Assembly: GCA_949957035.1 (NCBI GenBank)
Contig: CATLIP010000128.1
Span: forward strand, 1-7,083
DNA: 7,083 nt
DNA from: an uncultured Lachnospiraceae bacterium
Lineage (GTDB): Bacteria > Bacillota_A > Clostridia > Lachnospirales > Lachnospiraceae
Direction of reading: 5' to 3'
Shown here: one piece after another, positions 1 through 5,726 of the stretch
Numbering within the stretch: position 1 is the stretch's first letter
Layout of the letters: each line of letters starts with the position of its first letter
The notes under the pieces: generated by a model
What the model was told of the DNA's origin: nothing
Databases searched by the model: none
What the model saw: only the letters and a program-made list of their open reading frames with translations
Position numbers and translations under genes: made by a program

Positions 1-471
1 ATCCGCCATAAAATCCGAAAGAAAATCCTGATAAACGGCCTCTTTCCGATTATGCATCAGACAGCAGGCAACGTTATATTTTGCGATAAGCCCTGCCATG
101 CGTGAGTCATATTTAAGCCCCCAGATCTCATTGACAAGGTCCGCGCCGGCCGAAAGTGCGGCTTCTGCTACGGTACTTTTGTAGGTATCAATGGAAATGG
201 GGATATCAAATTCTTGTTTCAGTTTTTCAATCAAGGGTGCAGTGCGGGAAATCTCTTCCTGGTCACTGATTTGGACATGCCCGGGACGTGTGGATTCGCC
301 TCCAACGTCCAGAATGTCGGCTCCTTCTCGAATCATTTCCTCCGCATGTCTTAATGCGGCGTCCGGATGAAAGAATCTGCCGCCGTCGGAAAAGGAGTCT
401 GGCGTGATGTTTAAGATTCCCATGATGTAAGTATGTCTGCTTGTGTCAAATTCCTTTTTTCCTATAATCAT
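1..471 (-). CDS. folP: Dihydropteroate synthase, N-terminal 157 residues (cut by left window edge)
   Basis: Dihydropteroate synthase joins 6-hydroxymethyl-7,8-dihydropterin diphosphate to p-aminobenzoate to give dihydropteroate, in the cytoplasm. The visible part carries the family signatures of the TIM-barrel: ILNITPDSFSDGG at residues 19-31, GESTRPG at 58-64, SIDTYK at 93-98 (D95 aligns with the pterin-binding Asp of E. coli DHPS), N114 in VNEIWG, and the MHNR segment at 139-142. The family is usually about 260-400 residues, so roughly the C-terminal 40% lies outside. The ATG at 471 is preceded by GGAG with an 8-nt spacer and starts 15 nt after the HD gene stop, so it is very likely co-transcribed with folE and the HD gene. 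One small oddity is Glu after N114, where most family members have Asp. Identification is secure; what follows downstream (folK or folB would be usual) is not visible. Confidence 0.96.
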   Translation of the reverse strand, partial: MIIGKKEFDTSRHTYIMGILNITPDSFSDGGRFFHPDAALRHAEEMIREGADILDVGGESTRPGHVQISDQEEISRTAPLIEKLKQEFDIPISIDTYKSTVAEAALSAGADLVNEIWGLKYDSRMAGLIAKYNVACCLMHNRKEAVYQDFLSDFMAD

Positions 472-486
472 AATCGAATCTCCATA

Positions 487-975
487 TTATAATCGAATGT
501 TCATATTCTTCTTGTCAATGCTCCAGTTACACTCTGCTTCGGCGGGGCAGGCGAAGCAGGCCCGGGACAGCTTATCGCTTCTATATAGAAGGAGCTCTAA
601 GGGCTCGGCGTTTTTTCTAAGGCTCCTATGTCCGCGGATTGCTGTGAGGATTTGTCTTTGTTCTTCTGTGGAAAATGCAATTTCCGGGGGCATATCTGAA
701 AGAATCTCTACCGCGATCTTTTCACTTGCAATCTCATGAGGAATCTGCGCCTCATACTGCCGGCTCTTGCCGATATCGTGAAGGAGAGCCGCGGCATAGA
801 TAAGATCCCGGCTAAAGCCAAGATTTCCTTCCAGATTCAGGATATAGGCGATTCTGGCCACATCCAGAAAATGGCTCATCTGATGGCGGCAGAAGACGCG
901 GTCTTTTTCCAGCTCTTTCAGTCTTTGACAGGACGAGACATAGAGAGGGTGGTTTCTGATGTAAGAAAGTCTCAT
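487..975 (-). CDS. HD-domain phosphohydrolase embedded in the folate operon
   Basis: This 162-residue soluble protein has an HD metal-dependent phosphohydrolase domain. The visible metal ligands are H35 (or H31), the H66-D67 pair in LLHDIGK, H80, H116 and probably D134 in SDKLS. The C-terminal tail carries three cysteines, C140, C143 and C149, in a [12 protein letters not shown] stretch. The ATG overlaps the folE stop as ATGA (972-975), and no good ribosome binding site is seen, so translation probably depends on coupling to folE. folP follows after 15 nt. The substrate cannot be read from the sequence. Position between folE and folP suggests a role in dephosphorylating dihydroneopterin phosphates. 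The archaeal enzyme MptB, an HD-superfamily Fe(II) phosphodiesterase acting on dihydroneopterin cyclic phosphate, is a precedent for the chemistry. A general nucleotide phosphohydrolase or regulatory role is equally possible. The HD assignment is firm; the pathway role is inference. Confidence 0.88.
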   Translation of the reverse strand: MRLSYIRNHPLYVSSCQRLKELEKDRVFCRHQMSHFLDVARIAYILNLEGNLGFSRDLIYAAALLHDIGKSRQYEAQIPHEIASEKIAVEILSDMPPEIAFSTEEQRQILTAIRGHRSLRKNAEPLELLLYRSDKLSRACFACPAEAECNWSIDKKNMNIRL

Positions 976-1532
976 TGACGGTGCAGCATCCGGAAAAAGC
1001 GTTCTTCCAGCTCAGGATTCGTCTCAAAGACTCCGCGCTGTGCCAGCGTCACCGTCTGACTCCCCGGTTTTTTTATTCCCCGCATGGACATGCACATATG
1101 CTCTGCCTCCACCATCACAAGCGCCCCTTTAGGCTGCATATATTCCATAAGTGCATCTGCAATTTGGCCGGTCAATTTTTCCTGAAGCTGAAGCCGCCTT
1201 GCAAACACATCCACAGTCCGGGCCAGCTTGCTAAGGCCCACCACCTTGCCGTCCGGAATGTACGCAATATGCACTTTTCCAAAGAAAGGCAGCATATGGT
1301 GTTCGCAGATAGAATAGAAGGCGATGTCTCGCTCAATTACCATCTCGCTTTTGTCTGCATGGAATGTCCGGCTTAGATGCTCTTTGGCGTCCTCATCCAT
1401 TCCGCCAAAGATTTCCCCGTACATCCTGGCGATACGGTCCGGTGTGTCAAGAAGACCCTCCCTGGAAGTATCCTCACCGATTCCCTCCAACAGAAGGCGG
1501 ACCGCCTGTTTGATTTTGTTCTGATTTACCAT
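972..1532 (-). CDS. folE: GTP cyclohydrolase I (type IA)
   Basis: FolE converts GTP to 7,8-dihydroneopterin triphosphate, the first committed step of folate synthesis, as a cytoplasmic homodecamer. The 186-residue product is close to full length for the bacterial enzyme (E. coli 222, with a longer N-terminus). Visible signatures are [12 protein letters not shown] at residues 27-38, the zinc ligands C76 and H79 in CEHHMLPF, the catalytic-region H78, [10 protein letters not shown] at 96-105, RLQLQEKLT at 113-121, and [12 protein letters not shown] at 142-153 with H145 and the third zinc ligand C147. The ATG has AAGGG upstream with a 9-nt spacer. It follows folC after 58 nt with no terminator between, and its stop overlaps the HD gene start by 4 nt. 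This is the zinc-dependent IA family, not the FolE2/IB type. No THF riboswitch is recognisable upstream. Confidence 0.98.
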   Translation of the reverse strand: MVNQNKIKQAVRLLLEGIGEDTSREGLLDTPDRIARMYGEIFGGMDEDAKEHLSRTFHADKSEMVIERDIAFYSICEHHMLPFFGKVHIAYIPDGKVVGLSKLARTVDVFARRLQLQEKLTGQIADALMEYMQPKGALVMVEAEHMCMSMRGIKKPGSQTVTLAQRGVFETNPELEERFFRMLHRQ

Positions 1533-1590
1533 ATTATTATACCCTTAAAAATTAATTTGCTTATACTGTTATTGGACTTGGGCTGCTAAT

Positions 1591-2889
1591 TTAAGCAGTT
1601 ATAAACTCAAAGTCCCGCATGACCTGCCCAAGATAGGAAAGAGAACCAAAAGATAGGATGATATCAGGTTCTAAAGCCTCTGACAGGGCATTTTTTACCG
1701 CTGTTTTGATACTGTCTTCCACATGTATGGGTGTTTCGTCTTCGCAATGCCGCCTCATCACTTCCGCAAGTTCTGATGCCGGAAGTGTGCGCGTGGTATC
1801 AGGAAGGTCCACCGTATGAACGGATTTTGCCAGAGGTCCCATGATTTCTGCGATTTTCTCATATTCTTTATCTCGAAACACTCCTATAATATAGATAAAA
1901 TGTTTTCCGGGGAAATAAGCCTCTAATGTCTCCTTAAGTCTCTTAGCAGCATCCTCGTTGTGCGCCCCGTCTATGATGAAGACGGGGTTTGTGCCGATAC
2001 AGGAAAAACGTCCGGGCCAGAGGGTTTCCCTAAGCCCCTGACGAACGGCATCTTCCGGAATGCGGTATCCCAGGGTGCGGAGAGTAAAAACAGCTTCCAG
2101 CGCAGTGACGGCATTGTCGAGTTGGTATCTCCCAGCAAGGGAACAGTGAATATGATTCATTCCTTTATAGGAAAGAATCTGTCCGTGGTAGTTTTCAGCC
2201 AGCAATGTGGCTTGTTTCCTGTCTGCGGTTATAATGGGACAGGAAAGCGATTCAGCCCGCCTATCTAGAACCTCCATCACTTCTTTTCGCTGTCTTACTG
2301 TGACAACCCTGCACCCAGGTTTTATGATTCCTGATTTTACGGCGGCGATGTCGGTTAGTGTGTTTCCCAGAATCCCCAAATGGTCGCGGCTTATGGAGGT
2401 AAAAATGGCCAGGAGTGTGTTTTCTATCATGTTGGTGGCATCCGTCGCGCCTCCAAGGCCGCATTCCAGAACCACTAAGTCGCAGCCCTGCTCCTTAAAA
2501 TATAAAAAAGCTATTGCTGTCTCTATCTCGAATACAGTCGGGCTTTTCTCACCGGCTGCTTCCATACGGGCAATAGCTTGCTGGACCATTGTGGTCAGTA
2601 TAGCAAATACGTCTTCCGGTATCCATTGTCCGTCTACCTGAATCCGTTCCAGATAGGAAACCACTGTTGGCGATAGATAGCGTCCGACTCTGTATCCTGC
2701 CCTGCTCAATATGGTGGAGGTGTATGCAAGTACAGAGCCTTTACCGTTAGTTCCGGCAATGTGTATGAACTTAAGGTCCTCTTGCGGATTGTTAAGCTCG
2801 CACAACAGCTTGCGAATCGTACCCAGACCAAGTACACTTCCGTATTTCGACACACTGTCCAAATATACCCTTGCTTCTTTGTAGGTCAC
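1591..2889 (-). CDS. folC: Bifunctional folylpolyglutamate synthase / dihydrofolate synthase
   Basis: FolC adds L-glutamate to dihydropteroate, and further glutamates to folates, using ATP; it is a Mur-ligase-fold enzyme. From the GTG start proposed here the protein has 432 residues, matching B. subtilis (about 430) and E. coli (422). Visible motifs are the P-loop GTNGKGS at residues 46-52, the LSPTVVSYLERIQ segment, SRDHLGILG with the following KSGIIKPG, WPGRF, and DGAHN at 307-311 at the start of the C-terminal glutamate-ligase domain. The frame stays open upstream to a TTG at 2955 and an ATG at 2931, but neither has a ribosome binding site. The GTG at 2889 has AAAGGAAA at the right distance, and its product begins VTYKEARVYLDSV, as FolC proteins usually do. 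It is the first gene of the folate cluster and lies divergent to the tRNA-Thr gene. The function is firm; the start is probable. Confidence 0.95.
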   Translation of the reverse strand: MTYKEARVYLDSVSKYGSVLGLGTIRKLLCELNNPQEDLKFIHIAGTNGKGSVLAYTSTILSRAGYRVGRYLSPTVVSYLERIQVDGQWIPEDVFAILTTMVQQAIARMEAAGEKSPTVFEIETAIAFLYFKEQGCDLVVLECGLGGATDATNMIENTLLAIFTSISRDHLGILGNTLTDIAAVKSGIIKPGCRVVTVRQRKEVMEVLDRRAESLSCPIITADRKQATLLAENYHGQILSYKGMNHIHCSLAGRYQLDNAVTALEAVFTLRTLGYRIPEDAVRQGLRETLWPGRFSCIGTNPVFIIDGAHNEDAAKRLKETLEAYFPGKHFIYIIGVFRDKEYEKIAEIMGPLAKSVHTVDLPDTTRTLPASELAEVMRRHCEDETPIHVEDSIKTAVKNALSEALEPDIILSFGSLSYLGQVMRDFEFITA

Positions 2890-2896
2890 GTTTTCG

Positions 2897-2904
2897 TTTC
2901 CTTT
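2897..2904 (-). promoter_or_regulatory. Ribosome binding site that decides the folC start
   Basis: AAAGGAAA on the minus strand, with 9 nt between GGA and the GTG at 2889. The alternative upstream starts, TTG at 2955 and ATG at 2931, lack any purine-rich Shine-Dalgarno match, so this site favours the shorter 432-residue FolC. Confidence 0.6.
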
Positions 2905-2965
2905 CGTTATATTTTCATCGGTGTTAATCATATCACTAAAATTGGATTTGGACAAGAGAATTTAG

Positions 2966-3034
2966 AAAATATTATTTGAATTGTTAGAAAATAAGGATAA
3001 AAAATGTAGAAAAAAGTTGGAAAAAAGTTAGAAA
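2966..3034. promoter_or_regulatory. Helically phased A-tracts upstream of the tRNA-Thr promoter
   Basis: Runs of A begin at 2966 (A4), 2988 (A4), 2999 (A6), 3010 (A6), 3021 (A6) and 3032 (A3). The steps are 22, 11, 11, 11 and 11 bp, so the tracts lie on one face of the helix. Such an arrangement is known to bend DNA. The last tracts sit just upstream of the -35 box, where an UP element would bind the RNA polymerase alpha subunits. Units 3009-3019 and 3020-3030 are near-identical 11-bp direct repeats (GAAAAAAGTTG/A). A role in strong tRNA transcription is inferred. The same DNA lies upstream of divergent folC, for which no convincing promoter could be picked out. Confidence 0.6.
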
Positions 3035-3039
3035 TGATA

Positions 3040-3069
3040 TTGACAAGAGCGGGGGAAATATTGTATAGT
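3040..3069 (+). promoter_or_regulatory. Sigma-A-type promoter of tRNA-Thr
   Basis: A perfect -35 box, TTGACA, lies at 3040-3045 and a -10 box, TATAGT, at 3064-3069, with an 18-bp spacer. The predicted transcription start is near 3076, leaving a short leader of about 18 nt before the mature tRNA at 3094. A-tracts directly upstream resemble an UP element. Confidence 0.8.
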
Positions 3070-3093
3070 ATCAATGTTGCATGTCACATGTGT

Positions 3094-3166
3094 GCTGCCT
3101 TGGCTCAGTCGGTAGAGCGTCGCCTTGGTAAGGCGGAGGTCGGCGGTTCGATTCCGCTAGGCAGCT
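3094..3166 (+). tRNA. tRNA-Thr (anticodon GGT)
   Basis: A complete 73-nt cloverleaf reads ACC/ACU threonine codons. The acceptor stem GCTGCCT (3094-3100) pairs perfectly with AGGCAGC (3159-3165). The D-arm is GCTC/GAGC around AGTCGGTA. The anticodon stem TCGCC/GGCGG encloses the loop TTGGTAA, with the anticodon GGT at 3127-3129. The T-arm GGCGG/CCGCT encloses TTCGATT. G15 and C48 can form the Levitt pair. The first two acceptor pairs, G1-C72 and C2-G71, together with G35 and U36, are the known threonine identity elements, and the discriminator is T, as in B. subtilis. The CCA end is not encoded, so it must be added after transcription. It stands alone, with its own promoter and terminator. 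Confidence 0.97.
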
Positions 3167-3170
3167 TAAG

Positions 3171-3197
3171 AAGTCCTTGGTTTTCAAGGACTTTTTT
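3171..3197 (+). terminator. Intrinsic terminator after tRNA-Thr
   Basis: A 9-bp perfect stem, AAGTCCTTG (3171-3179) with CAAGGACTT (3185-3193), closes a 5-nt loop and runs into six T residues (3192-3197). It begins 4 nt after the tRNA, so the tRNA is a single-gene transcription unit and the NUDIX gene beyond probably needs its own promoter. Confidence 0.93.
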
Positions 3198-3222
3198 GTA
3201 TGTATATCACTTCTAAATTAAG

Positions 3223-3233
3223 TATAGTATAAA
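3223..3233 (+). promoter_or_regulatory. Possible -10 region for the NUDIX-glnS-mocR unit
   Basis: The stretch TATAGTATAAA contains two overlapping -10-like hexamers, TATAGT (3223-3228) and TATAAA (3228-3233), about 40 nt before the NUDIX start and after the tRNA terminator. No good -35 box lies at the right distance (TTGTAT at 3196-3201 is too far from the first hexamer), so this rests on position and the -10 match alone. Confidence 0.3.
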
Positions 3234-3255
3234 GGGATTCTGGGAGTATCAGAAA

Positions 3256-3261
3256 AGGAGG
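3256..3261 (+). promoter_or_regulatory. Ribosome binding site that decides the NUDIX start
   Basis: AGGAGG lies directly against the ATG at 3262 with no spacer, which would not work well for that ATG. It is 9 nt from the in-frame GTG at 3271, a normal distance, so GTG is the likely initiation codon. Confidence 0.7.
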
Positions 3262-3270
3262 ATGAGAGAC

Positions 3271-3999
3271 GTGCCATCATTTTTAGAAGACTTGTCCCGT
3301 TTTCGGGGAACCGGGGAACGGAATGCGCAGGGAGAGTCGCTGGAAGAGTTTTTGGAAGGGTATGAACCGGGGAAATATGAGTCCCCAAGCTGCACGACGG
3401 ATGCCGTTATATTTTCCCATCCGGGGAAACTGAATTCATCTTTGGAGGGACTTAGCATTCTTATGGTGAAAAGGGGCAACCACCCATGCATCGGGGCATG
3501 GGCGCTGCCGGGAGGCTTCATTAACATGCGGGAGAACCTTGGGGACACTGCGAGAAGAGAGCTGGAAGAAGAAACCGGAGTCAAAGGACTTGTGATGGAA
3601 CAGATTGCCACCTATGGGGATTATGACAGGGACCCTCGTTCCAGAGTCATCACGACGGCATATATGGCTCTTGTGGATGAAAATGACGTCAAGGTCAAAG
3701 CAGGGGATGACGCCGCAGACGCCGTATGGTGCAAGGTAGGGTTAAAGCTTCTTGACAGCAGTCAGGAAGGCGGCCAGGTGAAGAATAGATATGCTTTATA
3801 TTTGACGAATCAGAGCAGAGGGCTTCATACGCAAGCCGTGGTCGAGGAGCAGATACGGACGGACGGCTTGATTCGGGAACAGAAATTTATCGTGGCAGAA
3901 CAAGGGATGACGGCGGCAGACCATGGGGCGATCATTGTGCAGGCATTGCTGATTTTAAGGAAACGGACAGACGACCTTGTTTCGCCAAATTTTTTATGA
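3271..3999 (+). CDS. NUDIX hydrolase, ADP-ribose pyrophosphatase-like
   Basis: NUDIX enzymes hydrolyse nucleoside diphosphates linked to another group, here probably ADP-ribose or a related compound. From the GTG start the product has 242 residues. The NUDIX box at residues 82-104 is perfect: G82, E88, then R96-E97-L98-E99-E100-E101-T102-G103-V104. It is preceded by WALPGG and followed by the [11 protein letters not shown] segment (about 116-126), typical of the COG1051 ADP-ribose pyrophosphatase group. The domain starts after [14 protein letters not shown], also common in that group. The C-terminus ([16 protein letters not shown] region) is a helix seen in these enzymes; I see no winged-helix domain like that of the repressor NrtR. 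About 20 residues at the N-terminus ([15 protein letters not shown] region) look poorly conserved. glnS follows after 49 nt with no terminator. The exact substrate is unknown, and a role in folate synthesis is possible but not favoured. Confidence 0.9.
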   Translation: MPSFLEDLSRFRGTGERNAQGESLEEFLEGYEPGKYESPSCTTDAVIFSHPGKLNSSLEGLSILMVKRGNHPCIGAWALPGGFINMRENLGDTARRELEEETGVKGLVMEQIATYGDYDRDPRSRVITTAYMALVDENDVKVKAGDDAADAVWCKVGLKLLDSSQEGGQVKNRYALYLTNQSRGLHTQAVVEEQIRTDGLIREQKFIVAEQGMTAADHGAIIVQALLILRKRTDDLVSPNFL

Positions 4000-4010
4000 T
4001 AAGATAAGGG

Positions 4011-4024
4011 ACATAATGTTATGT
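4011..4024. repeat. Short inverted repeat between the NUDIX gene and glnS
   Basis: ACATAA-TG-TTATGT is a perfect 6-bp inverted repeat with a 2-nt centre. It is flanked at near-equal distances by GATA (4003-4006) and TATC (4028-4031). It lies 11 nt before the glnS ribosome binding site and could be an operator, but the site is short and AT-rich enough to arise by chance. Confidence 0.35.
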
Positions 4025-4048
4025 AAGTATCTACAAGGAGGAGCAATC

Positions 4049-5716
4049 ATGGGAGAAGAGGCAGTTTCCAAAAATTTTATTGAGCAGGAGATAGATAAGG
4101 ATCTCGCGCAGGGAGTCTATTCGGAGGTCTGTACCAGATTTCCGCCGGAACCCAACGGATACCTTCATATTGGGCATGCTAAGTCCATACTGTTGAATTC
4201 AGGGCTTGCGAAGAAGTATCACGGGACGTTCCATCTGCGGTTTGACGACACAAACCCTACAAAGGAAGATATGGAGTTCGTAGAATCCATTAAGGAAGAT
4301 GTAGAATGGCTGGGTGCGGATTTTAAAGACCATCTGTATTTTGCATCGGATTATTTTGAAGTGATGTATGAATGCGCGGTGAAATTAATCAAGAAAGGAA
4401 AAGCGTTTGTCTGTGATTTAAGTGCCGAGGAGATTCGGGAATACCGCGGCACATTAACGGAGCCTGGGAAGAACAGCCCCTATCGTGACCGGAGTGTGGA
4501 AGAGAACCTGCGTCTTTTTGAAGAGATGAAAGAGGGCAAGGTGAAAGACGGGGAGAAGGTGCTGCGCGCCAAGATTGACATGGCGTCCCCAAACATCAAC
4601 ATGCGCGACCCGGTCATTTATCGGGTTGCCCATATGCCGCACCACAATACGGGGGATAGATGGTGCATTTACCCGATGTATGATTTTGCCCACCCCATTG
4701 AGGATGCGGTGGAGAAGATTACCCACTCCATCTGTACGCTGGAGTTTGAGGACCACAGGCCGCTCTATGACTGGGTGGTGAAGGAATGTGAGTTCGACCC
4801 AGCGCCGCGTCAGATAGAATTCGCCAAGCTGTATCTCACCAATGTGGTGACGGGGAAGCGTTACATTAAGAAGCTGGTGACAGACGGTATCGTGGACGGA
4901 TGGGACGACCCAAGACTTGTGTCTATAGCGGCGCTCAGAAGAAGAGGGTTTACGCCGGAAGCACTCCAGATGTTTATCGAGATGTGCGGCGTGTCCAAGA
5001 GCCAGAGTTCTGTGGATTATGCCATGCTGGAATACTGTATCCGGGAAGATTTAAAATTGAAGCGTCCCCGCATGATGGCTGTGCTGGATCCGATTAAGCT
5101 GGTGATTGACAATTACCCGGAAGGAGAGACGGAGTATCTGGAAGTGGAGAATAATCTGGAGAACCCGGAACTGGGGATGCGTAAGCTGCCGTTTTGCCGG
5201 GAGTTGTATATTGAACGGGAGGATTTCATGGTTGAGCCGCCTAAGAAGTATTTTCGGCTGTTCCCGGGAAATGAAGTGCGCCTGATGCATGCTTATTTTG
5301 TGAAATGTGTAAGCTACGAGACGGACGCTTGCGGGAATGTTACCGTAGTTCACTGTACCTACGACCCGGAGACGAAGTGCGGGACAGGATTCACGGGGCG
5401 GAAGGTGAAAGGAACGATTCACTGGGTGGCAGCGCCTTTTGCAAAACAGGCAGAGGTGCGTCTGTATGAGAATCTGGTGGATGAGGAGAAGGGTGTTTAT
5501 AATAAAGAGGACGGTTCTCTGAACCTGAATCCCAATTCCCTGACTGTCCGTAAGGAGTGTTATGTGGAGGATAGTTTCGCCAAGGCGAAGGGATGCGACA
5601 GCTTCCAGTTTGTAAGAAACGGATACTTCTGTATTGATTCTAAGGATTCATCGCCGGAGGCGTTGGTATTTAACCGGATTGTATCTTTAAAGAGTTCGTT
5701 TAAGCTGCCTAAGTAG
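4049..5716 (+). CDS. glnS: Glutaminyl-tRNA synthetase
   Basis: GlnRS is a class I synthetase that charges tRNA-Gln with glutamine in the cytoplasm. The product has 555 residues, almost identical in length to E. coli GlnRS (554), and the key residues keep the same numbers. The HIGH motif is at 40-43 within [16 protein letters not shown]66 (FDDTNP) and Y211 (YPMYDF) match the E. coli glutamine-site residues, and WDDPR is at 285-289. [14 protein letters not shown] separates it from GluRS. The KMSKS-equivalent loop reads VTGKR at 267-271 rather than the E. coli MSKR form; the lysine K270 is kept. The C-terminal half (about 340-540) is the anticodon-binding beta-barrel pair. The ATG at 4049 has AAGGAGG 7 nt upstream. 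The frame is open back to an ATG at 3977, but that start overlaps the NUDIX gene and would add 24 unlikely residues. mocR starts 10 nt after the stop. No T-box leader is seen. Confidence 0.98.
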   Translation: MGEEAVSKNFIEQEIDKDLAQGVYSEVCTRFPPEPNGYLHIGHAKSILLNSGLAKKYHGTFHLRFDDTNPTKEDMEFVESIKEDVEWLGADFKDHLYFASDYFEVMYECAVKLIKKGKAFVCDLSAEEIREYRGTLTEPGKNSPYRDRSVEENLRLFEEMKEGKVKDGEKVLRAKIDMASPNINMRDPVIYRVAHMPHHNTGDRWCIYPMYDFAHPIEDAVEKITHSICTLEFEDHRPLYDWVVKECEFDPAPRQIEFAKLYLTNVVTGKRYIKKLVTDGIVDGWDDPRLVSIAALRRRGFTPEALQMFIEMCGVSKSQSSVDYAMLEYCIREDLKLKRPRMMAVLDPIKLVIDNYPEGETEYLEVENNLENPELGMRKLPFCRELYIEREDFMVEPPKKYFRLFPGNEVRLMHAYFVKCVSYETDACGNVTVVHCTYDPETKCGTGFTGRKVKGTIHWVAAPFAKQAEVRLYENLVDEEKGVYNKEDGSLNLNPNSLTVRKECYVEDSFAKAKGCDSFQFVRNGYFCIDSKDSSPEALVFNRIVSLKSSFKLPK

Positions 5717-5726
5717 GGATTTGTCC

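Noticed and set aside
975..1376. A 133-codon plus-strand open frame opposite folE
   Set aside because: It is antisense to a clear GTP cyclohydrolase gene, is rich in His and Cys in the way a complement of coding sequence is, and has no ribosome binding site.
1533..1590. TATAAT in the folC-folE gap as a separate folE promoter, or a folate riboswitch
   Set aside because: The TATAAT lies only a few bases before the ATG, between the ribosome binding site and the start, so it cannot serve folE. No -35 partner is seen, and 58 nt is too short to hold a THF riboswitch, none of whose conserved segments is visible.
2207..2641. A 144-codon plus-strand open frame opposite folC
   Set aside because: It is a shadow of the folC coding frame with no start signal and no recognisable domain.
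3034..3216. A 60-codon open frame covering the tRNA-Thr gene and its terminator
   Set aside because: It lies almost wholly on tRNA, promoter and terminator sequence, has no ribosome binding site, and resembles no protein.
3271..3999. The NUDIX protein as NrtR (NAD repressor) or as the NudB step of folate synthesis
   Set aside because: No winged-helix DNA-binding domain is seen after the NUDIX fold, and the RDPRSRV segment fits ADP-ribose pyrophosphatases. It is also on the opposite strand from the folate genes, beyond a tRNA and a terminator.
3977..4048. Extended GlnRS start giving 24 extra residues
   Set aside because: It overlaps the end of the NUDIX gene and lacks a ribosome binding site, while the ATG at 4049 has AAGGAGG at 7 nt and begins a protein of the normal family length.
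4000..4048. T-box leader before glnS
   Set aside because: The gap is only 49 nt and shows neither the conserved T-box sequence nor a terminator/antiterminator pair.
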